From contig NZ_JACEMU010000005.1 of assembly GCF_013868135.1 (NCBI RefSeq), positions 1 through 64,000 on the forward strand: a stretch of DNA of 64,000 bases, written 5' to 3'. The notes beneath the pieces were generated by a model, which saw only the letters and a list, made by a program, of their open reading frames with translations, was not told where the DNA came from and ran no database searches. The number at the start of each line of letters is the position of its first letter. The first letter of the stretch is position 1. The stretch comes from Paracoccus sp. S1E-3. GTDB lineage: Bacteria; Pseudomonadota; Alphaproteobacteria; Rhodobacterales; Rhodobacteraceae. The position numbers and the translations under genes are program-made. Positions 8,927 through 17,114 of this stretch are shown piece after piece.

Positions 8927-9955
8927 ATGTTCCATCTTCTGGTCGCCGCCTGCCTGACCTCGGACCCTTCTGTCTGCTCGGATCGGCTGCTGCCCGCGGC
9001 GGATGCGGCCAGCCGGGCAGAATGCGAGGCGCGGGCCGAGGCGGCGCTGCGCGACTGGGGTGCCCGCGACGGGCTGACCGCGAACAGCCCGCGCTGCGTG
9101 GAAACCGGGGCGCTCCCTGCCCTTCGGCTGGACGAAATCGTGCCCGGTGTGCTGGTTCATCAGGGAGTGGTGGCGATGGCATCGGCCGAAAATCGCGGCC
9201 GGATCGCCAATATCGGCGTCGTGATCGGGCCGACGATCACGGTGATTGATCCCGGTGGAAGCCGGGCCGAGGCCGAGGCGCTTTATGCCGCGATCCGCCT
9301 GCGCAGCGCGGCGCCGATCGGCGCGGTGATCCTGACGCATCCCCATCCGGATCACAGTTTCGGCGCCGCGTTCTTTGCCGAGGTGGGCGCAGAAGTCATC
9401 GCCGCCGACGGTTACGAAAGCTATCTTCTGCCGCGCCGCGAGACTTGGCTCGGGTCTTATATCGACGGCATCGGACTGGCTGAAATGCTGGGCAGCGCTT
9501 TTGCGCCGCCGACATCCACGCAGGCGCCCGAGGGCTTCGATCTGCTGAAGGCCCCCCAAGCCCATACCAGCGCCGATCTGATGGCGGTGCACAAGCCTAC
9601 GAGCACGGTTTTTGCCGGCGATCTGATCTTCCGCGAGTTGACGCCGGTGGTGGATGGCTCGCTGACGGGCTGGCTGGATTGGCTGGCGACCACGCGCGCG
9701 CCGGCCTCGGGCATGATCGTTCCAGGTCACGGGCCTGTCGCCACGACATGGAACGAAGCCGTGACGCCGATGCGGACCTATCTCCAGACACTCAAGGATA
9801 CGACGCTGGCCGAAATCGCGGCAGGCACGGCCTTGTCCGAAGCCGTTCCCCGGATCGTCAAGGCCATGCAGCCCCTTGCCCCCGGCTGGGCCGATTTCGA
9901 TGCGACCACTGCACGCAATGCCGCTTCGGCCTATGCCGAACTGGAATGGCAGTGA
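8927..9955 (+). CDS. Quinoprotein relay system zinc metallohydrolase (MBL fold)
   Basis: A 342-residue metallo-beta-lactamase-fold protein with a short hydrophobic leader (FHLLVAACL) and an N-terminal cysteine-bearing extension. Zinc-binding residues are visible as THPHPDHSFG (His138, His140, Asp142, His143), the FAGDLIF aspartate and the PGHGP histidine. It matches the SoxH-related family called quinoprotein relay system zinc metallohydrolase 2, found with PQQ dehydrogenases. The exact reaction is unknown. AAGGAGGAG precedes the ATG. It diverges from the SoxYZ-like gene and converges tightly on the next gene (stop codons adjacent). Confidence 0.88.
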   Translation: MFHLLVAACLTSDPSVCSDRLLPAADAASRAECEARAEAALRDWGARDGLTANSPRCVETGALPALRLDEIVPGVLVHQGVVAMASAENRGRIANIGVVIGPTITVIDPGGSRAEAEALYAAIRLRSAAPIGAVILTHPHPDHSFGAAFFAEVGAEVIAADGYESYLLPRRETWLGSYIDGIGLAEMLGSAFAPPTSTQAPEGFDLLKAPQAHTSADLMAVHKPTSTVFAGDLIFRELTPVVDGSLTGWLDWLATTRAPASGMIVPGHGPVATTWNEAVTPMRTYLQTLKDTTLAEIAAGTALSEAVPRIVKAMQPLAPGWADFDATTARNAASAYAELEWQ

Positions 9956-10537
9956 TCATTTCAGGCGCGACTGGATCTCGCGCGAGATCGCGAAGGCGCG
10001 CTGCTCGATCAGGTTCGGCACATCGCAGACATAGCGGATCTGATCCTGCCGTTCCCTGAACATGCGTGTGTTCAGGTCCAGCCTTTCCTCGGCAAGATCG
10101 ATGGCGTCGTAATCAGGTGGCTGCGTCGCCTCAAGCCGCGCCATTTCATCCCGCAACCCGCCGATACGGTCCTGCATCGCCCGCTGGGCAGTGGTGAATT
10201 CGTCGATCTTTGCCACCACCAGCCGCCTGCGTCCTTCAAGCTGATCGAAACTGGCTTCGAAAAGGCCGGTCAGAGTGGTGTTGTCCGCACTGGCCGCGAA
10301 GGCGTCCAGTTCCGCGGTCAGTTCCTCGACCGGCAACTTGCGACTGGCCAGCCGCGTCGCCAGTGCCGCCACGTCCGGGCGCCGGGCAGCCTCGGCGCTG
10401 GTGGCATCGGGTGCGGGATCGACCCACATCTGGCCGATCGACAATGCCGGGCGCTTCGGGCTTTGGCAGGGCCAATCCGGGTCGGCCGCGATTGCCGGGG
10501 ACGCACAAAGCACAAGGGTGACAAGCAGGGCTTTCAT
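9956..10537 (-). CDS. Exported helical protein of the quinoprotein cluster
   Basis: A 193-residue secreted protein: signal peptide KALLVTLVLCASPAIAAD, a cysteine soon after (WPCQSPKRP), then a long helical domain with predicted coiled coil (RAMQDRIGGLRDEMARLEAT) and a second cysteine in YVCDVPN. It starts at 10537 with AGGAGA seven bases upstream, and its ATG overlaps the stop of the ABC-2 permease (ATGA), so it is the last gene of that transporter operon. Proteins of this kind, unnamed, recur in PQQ-alcohol dehydrogenase loci. It may be a periplasmic partner of the exporter; function unknown. Confidence 0.75.
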   Translation of the reverse strand: MKALLVTLVLCASPAIAADPDWPCQSPKRPALSIGQMWVDPAPDATSAEAARRPDVAALATRLASRKLPVEELTAELDAFAASADNTTLTGLFEASFDQLEGRRRLVVAKIDEFTTAQRAMQDRIGGLRDEMARLEATQPPDYDAIDLAEERLDLNTRMFRERQDQIRYVCDVPNLIEQRAFAISREIQSRLK

Positions 10538-11343
10538 GTCCGTTTCTCCTTCTTCGCCGGTCGCGACAGGAAGCTGCGGGCCGGGTTGAACAATACCACC
10601 GCGAGGCCGAAAAACAGGATCAGGCATCCCGCCGTGACGCCGGCCGACAGCCAGTTCATCTTCGCATACATGGCGAAGCGGATCAGTTCGACCGCATGGG
10701 TAAACGGGTTGATCGAGGCGACACGCCACAGCAAGACCGACGATTCCCGCATCCGCCACAGCGGATAAAGCGCCGACGAGGCGAAGAACATCGGGAAGAT
10801 GACGAAATTCATCACCCCGGCGAAGTTTTCAAGCTGACGGAAGGCCGATGACAGCAGCAGACCCAGCGCGCCCAGCATCAGGCCCGTCAGGATCAGCGCC
10901 GGCAGCAGCGTCACATAGCCAAGCAGGGGCAGGCGCACGTCCCAAAGCGCCGCGATGGCCAGAAAGACATAGACCTGCACCACCGAGACAAGAACCGAGG
11001 CAAACAGCTTGCATCCGAGCAGGAACCAGCGCGGCCAGGGCGAGGTCAAGAGCACCCGCATCGCCCCGGTCTCGCGGTCATAGACCATCGACAATGATGA
11101 CTGCATGCCGTTGAAAAGCTGGATCATCGCCACCAGTCCGGGCGTGACATAGACCTCATAAAGCACATAGGTCTCGTATGGCGGCATGATCGAGACGCCG
11201 AGGACCGAGCGAAAGCCGGCGGCGAAGATGAACAGCCAGACCAGCGGCCGGACCAGCGCGGCAAAGAAACGCCCGCGCTGGTTCAGAAACCGCAACCCCT
11301 CGCGGCGCATGATCCCGGTCAGGACGATCGGCCAGCCGGTCAT
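10534..11343 (-). CDS. ABC-2 type transporter permease, PQQ-dependent alcohol dehydrogenase system
   Basis: A 269-residue inner-membrane protein with six hydrophobic segments and the ABC-2 signature region (MVYDRETGAMRVLLTSPWPR). It fits the permease subfamily linked to quinoprotein alcohol oxidation loci (PedC-like). The start at 11343 overlaps the stop of the ATPase gene (ATGA); the reading frame continues upstream only inside the ATPase gene, so the shorter start is chosen. With the ATPase it makes an exporter-like pair. The substrate is unknown, perhaps an alcohol, a cofactor or a component needed for the periplasmic dehydrogenase. Confidence 0.88.
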   Translation of the reverse strand: MTGWPIVLTGIMRREGLRFLNQRGRFFAALVRPLVWLFIFAAGFRSVLGVSIMPPYETYVLYEVYVTPGLVAMIQLFNGMQSSLSMVYDRETGAMRVLLTSPWPRWFLLGCKLFASVLVSVVQVYVFLAIAALWDVRLPLLGYVTLLPALILTGLMLGALGLLLSSAFRQLENFAGVMNFVIFPMFFASSALYPLWRMRESSVLLWRVASINPFTHAVELIRFAMYAKMNWLSAGVTAGCLILFFGLAVVLFNPARSFLSRPAKKEKRT

Positions 11344-12071
11344 GTGGTGACCCCGGTCAGGTCGAGGAAGGCACGGTTCATCTCGGCCGGTGCGGCCAGA
11401 TCGCCCGCGCGCCCCTGCCACAGCACGCGCCCCTGATGCAGCACGGTCAGCGCGTCATCGGGCAGGATCTCGTCCAGAAGATGCGTGGCCCAAAGCGCGG
11501 CGGCGCCGCTTTCCGCGACCACCCGGCGGGTCTGCGCCAGCACCTCGGCGCGGGCTTTCACGTCCAGCCCCACGGTCGGCTCGTCCAGCAGCATCAGCGA
11601 CGGTTTGTGGATCATGGCGCGGGCGATCTCGGCCCGGCGAAGCTGCCCCCCCGAAAGCGTCGTCACCTTGGACCGTGCCCGCTCCGTCAGGTCGACGGCG
11701 CCCAAGACCTCGGCGATCCGGGTCTGCGCCTTGGCGCGGGGAAGTGCGTGCAGGCTGGCATGGTAGCGCAGGTTGTCCATGACGGTCAGATCGGGATCAA
11801 GCGCGCGCGACTGAAACACGACACCGATCCGGCCAAGGGTCGCGGCGCCCGCTGCCATGTCGTGACCGGCGACAAGGATCCGGCCCGTATCCGGCGCCAG
11901 CAACCGCGTCACCAGCGCGAACAATGTCGATTTTCCGGCGCCGTTGACGCCCAGCAGGGCATGAAACTGTCCCGGCGCGACGTTAAGCGAGACATCCGCG
12001 AGCGCCCGCCGCTCGCCATAGGCAAAGCTGACGTTTTCGACCGACAGGGCAGGCGTGATCGTCTCGGCCAA
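11340..12071 (-). CDS. ABC transporter ATP-binding protein, PQQ-dependent alcohol dehydrogenase system
   Basis: A 243-residue ATPase. Walker A is LLGVNGAGKSTLFAL, the Q-loop is VVFQSRALD, the signature is TLSGGQLRRAEIARA, Walker B is SLMLLDEPTVGLD, and the switch histidine is in LWATHLLDEI. It belongs to the DrrA-like branch used with ABC-2 permeases. The likely start is TTG at 12071, with AGGGGA upstream; no ATG is well placed. It is coupled to the permease by a four-base overlap, and both follow the beta-propeller and binding-protein genes that share this context in alcohol-oxidising bacteria. Confidence 0.88.
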   Translation of the reverse strand: MAETITPALSVENVSFAYGERRALADVSLNVAPGQFHALLGVNGAGKSTLFALVTRLLAPDTGRILVAGHDMAAGAATLGRIGVVFQSRALDPDLTVMDNLRYHASLHALPRAKAQTRIAEVLGAVDLTERARSKVTTLSGGQLRRAEIARAMIHKPSLMLLDEPTVGLDVKARAEVLAQTRRVVAESGAAALWATHLLDEILPDDALTVLHQGRVLWQGRAGDLAAPAEMNRAFLDLTGVTT

Positions 12072-12133
12072 GGCTGTCCCCTAATCCCGGCGTCGCGCGG
12101 AAAGCTGGAATGTCGCGGGCATGACAGACCTTT

Positions 12134-12700
12134 CTACTGGATGTTGAAGACCGCCTGCAGGCCGTCCCCAGAGGAGCCGGGCACAGAAAGCGTATAGCGG
12201 CCGGGGACGATGGCCACGAAGCTGATGACCGCGGTGCCGGGACTGTCGAACTCGATCGAATGGACCCCCATCGGCCGGATCTCCACGTCGTTCACCACAA
12301 TCTCGTTGACCCAGATCGCGCGGAAGAAATCACCGCCCGACAGCCCGAGTTCCTGCGAGCCGTCCGCATTGATCGCGATCCGGTAATAGCCGCCGGATTT
12401 GAGCGTGTATTCCGCCGTTGCCACCGGTTTGCCCGCACCAAGCACCAGCGGCGCCAGATCGGTGCGGTTGTCCCGCGCGAGAATGCCGGAAAAACCATAG
12501 TCGAACTTGCCAGCGCCTTCATGGACGCCGGCTTCGTCCTCGCCTTTCTTTTCATCGTCTTCCGCCTTGGCGGGTGCGGCGGTCTGCGCGTCGGCAACGG
12601 GCTGCGTCGCGCTCGGGTCGGCGTCTTTCGCGGCGTCCTGGGCGCTGGCGGGCAGCGCCAGTCCGGCAACGATGAAAAGCGGGGCAAGCAGCCGGGTCAT
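12134..12700 (-). CDS. Exported protein with charged linker, unknown function
   Basis: A 188-residue secreted protein. After the signal peptide (TRLLAPLFIVAGLALPASA) comes an Ala/Pro/Glu/Lys-rich low-complexity linker (about residues 22-62), then a beta-rich domain of about 125 residues (KSGGYYRIAINADGSQELGL, WVNEIVVNDVEIRPMGV, IVPGRYTLSVPG) that resembles a cupredoxin-like or bacterial Ig-like fold without obvious copper ligands. ATG is preceded by AAGGAG. It follows the beta-propeller gene by 12 bases. I do not recognise the family; the setting suggests a periplasmic partner of the quinoprotein oxidation system. Confidence 0.72.
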   Translation of the reverse strand: MTRLLAPLFIVAGLALPASAQDAAKDADPSATQPVADAQTAAPAKAEDDEKKGEDEAGVHEGAGKFDYGFSGILARDNRTDLAPLVLGAGKPVATAEYTLKSGGYYRIAINADGSQELGLSGGDFFRAIWVNEIVVNDVEIRPMGVHSIEFDSPGTAVISFVAIVPGRYTLSVPGSSGDGLQAVFNIQ

Positions 12701-12712
12701 GGAATCTCCTTG

Positions 12713-13681
12713 TTACGGGCCGTTCGGCGCGACAACGACGCCCCAGGGCTGCTGGCCCACGGGCACGGATTTCACCACCTTGTCGGCCTGAACATCAATC
12801 ACCGACACGTCATTGGTGTTGCCGTTGGTGGCGAACAGGTATTTCTCGTCCGGGGTGAAGGCCAGTTGCCAGACCCGCTGACCGACCAGCAGATAGTCGA
12901 TCACCTCATCCGTTTCGCCGTCCACCACCGCCACCCGGTTCGCAGGACCGAGTGCCACATATACCTTTTTGCCGTCCTGCGTCACGCGCACCCCGACCGG
13001 CTGGATCGCCTCGGGCAACACGCCCGGAATCTCGAAGCCGATCTTCTTGACGATTTCGCGGGTTGCCGGGTCGATGACGCTGACCGTGCCGCCGATTTCG
13101 GCGCTGACGTAAAGCTTGGTCCCGGCGGAATTGTACTGGGCGAAACGCGGCCGGGAATCGACCAGCACATTGCCGACGATCTCATAGGTCTCGGTGTCAA
13201 TGAAATGCGCCATGTTGGTCGTTTCCGAGGTGTTGATGACGAATTTCCCGTCCGGGCTGATGCCCATCCCCTCGGGCTCGACACCAACCGGAATCTCGGC
13301 CAGCACCTGACGCGTCGCGGTATCCACGACCGTGACCAGATTGTCGTCCTCATTGGCGATATAAAGCGGATTGCCCGAGGGGTGGAGGACGAACAGCTCG
13401 GGGTCCGGGCCTGAAGGCAGGGTATGGGTTTCCTGCATTGTCTCGGGATCGTAGACGCGGACCAGATCGTCATCCGAGGCGCAGACGTAAAGCTCCTTGC
13501 CATCGGGCGAGATGGCGATGCCGCGCGGGCGGTTGCCGGCGGGAAAGGTGCCGATCACCTCCCAGCTTTCGCTGTCGAAGACGGTAATGTCATTGCTGCG
13601 CTCGTTGCTGACAAAAACCCGGTTGGCGAGCGCGGGCGTTGCCAGAATGACCGCCAGAAGTGCAAGGGAAAAGCTGCGCAT
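12713..13681 (-). CDS. PQQ-dependent catabolism-associated beta-propeller protein
   Basis: A 322-residue periplasmic YVTN-type beta-propeller. A signal peptide (RSFSLALLAVILATPALA) is followed by about seven repeats with the pattern VFVSNERSNDITVFDSES, LYVCASDDDLVRVYDPET, LYIANEDDNLVTVVDTAT, KLYVSAEIGGTVSVIDPAT and LFATNGNTNDVSVIDV. This subfamily is known from loci of PQQ-dependent alcohol catabolism; it does not itself carry dehydrogenase motifs. The start at 13681 is supported by AAAGGGTGAT immediately upstream, and only one base separates it from the stop of the binding-protein gene, so they are co-translated. Confidence 0.9.
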   Translation of the reverse strand: MRSFSLALLAVILATPALANRVFVSNERSNDITVFDSESWEVIGTFPAGNRPRGIAISPDGKELYVCASDDDLVRVYDPETMQETHTLPSGPDPELFVLHPSGNPLYIANEDDNLVTVVDTATRQVLAEIPVGVEPEGMGISPDGKFVINTSETTNMAHFIDTETYEIVGNVLVDSRPRFAQYNSAGTKLYVSAEIGGTVSVIDPATREIVKKIGFEIPGVLPEAIQPVGVRVTQDGKKVYVALGPANRVAVVDGETDEVIDYLLVGQRVWQLAFTPDEKYLFATNGNTNDVSVIDVQADKVVKSVPVGQQPWGVVVAPNGP

Positions 13682-13682
13682 A

Positions 13683-14894
13683 TCACCCTTTGTCCAGTTT
13701 GCAGGCCGTTTCCGGCCGGTCCGTGCCCAGCGTATCAAGCTGCGACACCTGATGCAGATAGCCTTCCTGCGGACTGACCGAGACCACGATATTGTCGGTG
13801 GCCAGCAGGATGGGCTGACGAAGCTGGTGATCCCAGTCGCGAATGGTCATCTTTTCGCCCTTGAACCCGGCGACCGCGAAGTCGGGGCTTAGAATGTACT
13901 GCTTTAATTGCATCGGATCGGTCGAGCCGGTCCGCGTCGCCGCCTCGCCCAGCATCCGCAGCGCCAGCCATGTCGAATAATCCTCGTCCCGCATCGGTCG
14001 GCGGGTCGATTTCTCGAAGCGGTTCTGGAACTGCGTCGCGCCCCAGCTTTCCAGCGCCGGCGACCAAAGCCGCGCCCGCAGGCCGGCCGAGCCCGCGACC
14101 GGCCGCGCATCCCATGTCTGAAAGGGCAGATAGCCGGCGAAGACCTGATTTTCGTCTGCGGCGATCAGCACGTCATAATCCTCGCCGAACTGGGTATCGA
14201 CCGGGATCTGCCGCTGGACCAGAACATGGCCGGTATCGCTGCGGCGCGATCCTCCGGTATCGGCGAATTCCTTTTCCACCACGATCTTGGCGTTGAACTT
14301 TTTGGCCGACGCCTGATAGGCCGCCTTCAGCGCCTGATCCGAGGGGTGACTGCCCGACATCAGCACCCAGCGACCCCATTTCTTCCACATCAGAAACTGC
14401 GTCAGCGCGTCGGCAAGCATCGCCCGGCTGGGCGTGACATGGATCACATTGGCCCGGCAATCGGCGTTTCGCAGATTGTCGCCTTGGGCGAGCGCGTTGA
14501 AAATCAGCGCGTCCGGCGCCGTTTCCCGCGCCCGGTCCGCCAGTGCCAGCGTGGTCGCGTCATCGGCAAGCACGGTGACGAATTTCGTGCCCGCGCCAAG
14601 AATGCCGTCCAGCGCCTGCACCGCATTCTCGGGCGATGCGGCGACCGTGTCGGTGACGAATTCCTGACCCATGAAACGGCCGGTGGTCGCGTTATCCTCG
14701 GTCGCGAGCGTGGCCCCGGCGAAACCCAGATTTTCAGGCACGGCATCCAGCCGCGACACTGGCGGCAACGCCTGCCGGTCGATACGCAGAACCGCCGCGC
14801 GCAGCTTGGTCGCTTCGGTGGTCGGCGCCTCCTGCGCGACCAAGGGCAGCGCGGCCAGCAGAACCGCGGCCGCGGCACTCGCTATCAGCTTCAT
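13683..14894 (-). CDS. ABC transporter substrate-binding protein of the PQQ alcohol dehydrogenase system
   Basis: A 403-residue periplasmic protein with a signal peptide (KLIASAAAAVLLAALPLVA). The body resembles branched-chain amino acid type binding proteins (type I fold), including FAGATLATEDNATTGRFMG, WVLMSGSHPSDQALK and YSTWLALRMLGEAATRTG. This subfamily co-occurs with the quinoprotein ABC-2 transporter and the beta-propeller. ATG 14894 is preceded by AGAGGA. It is the first gene of a five- or six-gene operon running left to 9956. The ligand is unknown; if it senses alcohols or aldehydes it would not need an importer, which fits its odd pairing with an exporter-type permease. Confidence 0.87.
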   Translation of the reverse strand: MKLIASAAAAVLLAALPLVAQEAPTTEATKLRAAVLRIDRQALPPVSRLDAVPENLGFAGATLATEDNATTGRFMGQEFVTDTVAASPENAVQALDGILGAGTKFVTVLADDATTLALADRARETAPDALIFNALAQGDNLRNADCRANVIHVTPSRAMLADALTQFLMWKKWGRWVLMSGSHPSDQALKAAYQASAKKFNAKIVVEKEFADTGGSRRSDTGHVLVQRQIPVDTQFGEDYDVLIAADENQVFAGYLPFQTWDARPVAGSAGLRARLWSPALESWGATQFQNRFEKSTRRPMRDEDYSTWLALRMLGEAATRTGSTDPMQLKQYILSPDFAVAGFKGEKMTIRDWDHQLRQPILLATDNIVVSVSPQEGYLHQVSQLDTLGTDRPETACKLDKG

Positions 14895-15077
14895 TCCATT
14901 CCTCTCCCCCTCGCCAGACTGGGCGGAGGAGCGAGACAGATCAAGGGGGGTCGCTGCCGCTGCGACCTTCGTCGCACTGCCCAAGGGTCCGCCAGACAGC
15001 GCCGTTTCAGGGCATATCGTTGAAGGCATTCCTGGTTTGGGCCTTTACGACCAACCTCTGGCCTGACGCCGGGAAGC

Positions 15078-15195
15078 TCAGATCTCCATCAGATCCTCGC
15101 CGACGATCACCTCGCCCGAGAAGTTTTTCCGCACGCCCGAAGTCCAGCTTTCGATGGTTTCGCCCGGGCCGGCGCCCGGCACGAAGTGCCCAGAT
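15078..15195 (-). pseudogene. C-terminal remnant of an unidentified protein
   Basis: About 38 codons ending in TGA read GHFVPGAGPGETIESW, TSGVRKNFSGEV and IVGEDLMEI without any start. The codon use and clean stop suggest the tail of a real gene whose front is missing; the sequence upstream changes abruptly near 15195. I cannot name the family. Confidence 0.35.
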
Positions 15196-15224
15196 CGGCG
15201 TTATGATTGTCATGATGGTGCCTG

Positions 15225-15638
15225 ATGAAGATTTTGCCCACCTTTTGCGCGCCGATCCCCGCCAGCGTCAATTGCCGCGTCACCCCGTTGGGCAACACGC
15301 CACTGATGCGCTTCAACGAGGTGCACAACTCCGTCGCGCTGATCCATACCGGCCGTTCGGGCATCCAGCACATCAACCATCAGGTCGAGACCAATGACGA
15401 TGTGCTGCGCTCGTTCTATCACCTGCGCGATCAGCGCCTCCCGATCTTTCTGGGAACGGGCCGGCATCCGACCTCGGGCGCGCGGTTCCTGTATTTCAAA
15501 GGACCGGACGGCATGGTGTTCGAATATTCGACCGGCGTCATGCTGATCGAGGAGGAGGAAAGCTATCGCCCGCGCCAGTTCAATTTCGAGCCGGACGCGA
15601 TGTGCATGCGGGGTTCGGCCGAGAACATGAAGCTGTAA
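15225..15638 (+). pseudogene. C-terminal fragment of an extradiol-type (VOC) ring-cleavage dioxygenase
   Basis: The reading frame from about 15270 encodes VTPLGNTPLMRFNEVHNSVA, GIQHINHQVET, GTGRHPTSGARFLYFKGPD and GMVFEYSTGV, the C-terminal vicinal-oxygen-chelate module of a catechol-type dioxygenase. The metal ligands His (IQHINH) and Glu (VFEYSTG) are visible. The N-terminal half is missing and the first 15 or so codons do not look homologous, so the gene has been cut near 15230-15260. It lies in a run of broken aromatic-catabolism genes. An isolated module is unlikely to be active. Confidence 0.75.
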
Positions 15639-15732
15639 CGCGACAGGCTCATATCACTCGGTAATCGCTGCCAGATGGCAGGAACGTTTCCCGCCGTGGC
15701 CAGAACCTCGTCAAAAAACACCGGAGGAGACT

Positions 15733-16446
15733 ATGCAGAACCAAACCGACAGCCGTTCGCTTCAGGATCTGATCGACGCGACGCCCGATCTGGCCGATTA
15801 GTTCTATAACGACACGCTGGCGCCCCATGCCAAGGACCGAGGGGCGCTGTCCCCGGTGCCGCCGGAACTCACCAACTGGCGCGATGAACAGCACGCCTGG
15901 CGCGACACCGCCATCCTGTTCGACCAGTCGCATCACATCCCCGAAATGTATTTGAAGGGACCGGATGCGTTCAAATTGGCGAACTATCTGGGCATCAGAT
16001 GCTTCGAGAAATTCTTGCCGGGCAAGGCCTAGCAGTATCTGGCCTGCAACCATGACGGCTATGTGATCGGCGAATGCGTCCTGCAACATCTGGACGAGGA
16101 CAGTTTTGAACTGATCAGCGGCACCCATCTGCAGAACTGGGTCGAATACAACACCGTGATCGACGATCATGACGTCACGATCGAGCGCGACCTGCAGACT
16201 TCGCAGAACCCGAAAGGCGCCGAGGGCCGCACCCGCACCGGCTTTGGCATGGACGGCCCGAATGCCGAGGCGATCTTTCGGGAGGTTGTCGAGGGCGAGG
16301 CACCGTCGATCCCCTTCTTCAACTTCCGCCGCGTGAAAATCGCCGGTTGCGACGTGATCGCGCTGCGTCACGGCATGGACGGCCACAAGGGGGGCGAACT
16401 GTCGGGCGCCTATGCCGACGGCCCGAAGGTCCGTGACACACGGAGC
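15733..16446 (+). pseudogene. Broken aminomethyltransferase-like O-demethylase (LigM/DesA-like)
   Basis: ATG 15733 follows GGAGGAGA. The frame reads like the GcvT-fold tetrahydrofolate-dependent O-demethylases (LigM, DesA): PELTNWRDEQHAWRDTAILF, FDQSHHIPEMYLKGPDA, ACNHDGYVIGE and THLQNWVEYNT. Two in-frame TAG codons interrupt it: at 15799 in a context where Tyr is expected (DLAD-stop-FYND), and at 16030 where Lys is expected (PGKA-stop-QYL). The coding match ends near 16430, about 230 residues into a family of roughly 450-470. The gene is therefore both mutated and truncated. Substrates of relatives are vanillate-type methoxyaromatics. Confidence 0.8.
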
Positions 16447-16449
16447 TGA

Positions 16450-16578
16450 ACCGCGCGTGATGATCCGAAACCACCGCTGACCGGTTTTTACTGGGGCACC
16501 TATCGGGTCGGCACCAAAGACGGCAAGGTCGTGGCCCTGCGCGACTTTGAACAGGACATCAATCCCTCGCCGATCGGG
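16450..16578 (+). pseudogene. N-terminal fragment of a molybdopterin S/N-oxide reductase
   Basis: The frame DPKPPLTGFYWGTYRV, GTKDGKVVALRDFEQD and INPSPIG matches the first strands of TorA/BisC-type oxidoreductases, where a Trp-Gly-Thr-Tyr and an Asp-Pro-x-Pro-Ser-Pro-Ile motif are typical. It is cut off after about 40 residues and runs straight into phage tail sequence in the same frame. No start codon belongs to it. Confidence 0.55.
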
Positions 16579-16884
16579 CGGAGGACCCGCGCGATGATCT
16601 TCGTCAAGGCGCTGGTGCGACGCGCGGTGATGGATTGGGAGGGCGTCGACGATGTCGATGGCAATGCCATCGTCCCCAACCCGGATACCATCGACGCATT
16701 GCTCGACATCTGGCCAATCTTCGAGGCGTTCCAACTGGTCTATGTCTCGAAGGGCCTTCTGCTGGAGCAGGAAAAAAACGTTTCCGCGCCCTCGCCGAAT
16801 GGTGTTTCGGTGGGGGCGACGCCTATTGCGCAGCCTGCACGCAAGCCTGCGAAGACTGCGCGGCGCGGCAAAACCAGCCGCTGA
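16579..16884 (+). pseudogene. Phage tail assembly chaperone (gpG-like), 5'-truncated
   Basis: From about 16585 the frame encodes a Rhodobacteraceae prophage tail chaperone: AMIFVKALVRRAVMDWEGV, LLDIWPIFEAFQLVYVSKG, LLLEQEKNVSAPSPNGVSVG and a Lys/Pro-rich tail. The front of the protein is lost at the junction with the molybdoenzyme fragment; a GTG at 16531 could still start a chimera. In long-tailed phages this gene precedes the tape measure gene and is read with a -1 frameshift partner, and both features are still visible here. Confidence 0.7.
16773..16779 (+). promoter_or_regulatory. Slippery heptamer A_AAA_AAC for -1 ribosomal frameshifting
   Basis: In the chaperone frame the codons are GAA AAA AAC, giving the canonical X_XXY_YYZ heptamer A_AAA_AAC. 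A -1 slip joins the chaperone to the overlapping downstream frame, which has no plausible start codon of its own. This is the arrangement of lambda G/GT and its many relatives. Confidence 0.6.
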
Positions 16885-17114
16885 CCTTCGAAGGCTGGCA
16901 GGTGTGGGATCTGGTCGGACGGCTTGGCGGACAACTGCGCGTGCTGCCGGGCGCGGTGATCGGCTGGGATCTGAACGCCGCGCTGGGACTGGCTGCGGCG
17001 CTGGGCATCCCGGCAGCAGCAACCGCCGAACTATTGCCCATCTTCGAAGCGGTGATGGGCCGGAAGATGAACGAACAGATGGCAGTAAGCTGGTCAGGGG
17101 CGATCAGCTTTTGA
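16777..17114 (+). CDS. Overlapping frameshift product (gpT-like extension) of the tail chaperone
   Basis: This frame, -1 relative to the chaperone, encodes about 112 residues: RFRALAEWCFGGGDAYCAAC, TQACEDCAARQNQ, QVWDLVGRLGGQLRVLPGAV, IGWDLNAALGLAAALGIP and AVMGRKMNEQMA. It contains a Cys-rich knuckle (CAACTQACEDCAA) and a helical region, like small proteins placed between tail chaperone and tape measure in alphaproteobacterial phages. No ATG or GTG with a ribosome binding site precedes the homologous part, so translation by frameshift from 16773 is the simplest reading. It overlaps the vapC stop region by 11 bases. Confidence 0.5.

Noticed and set aside
15649..17022. Open frame of 457 codons on the - strand across the pseudogene region
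   Set aside because: It runs antisense through three different gene fragments, so it cannot be one conserved protein; low-complexity composition supports chance.
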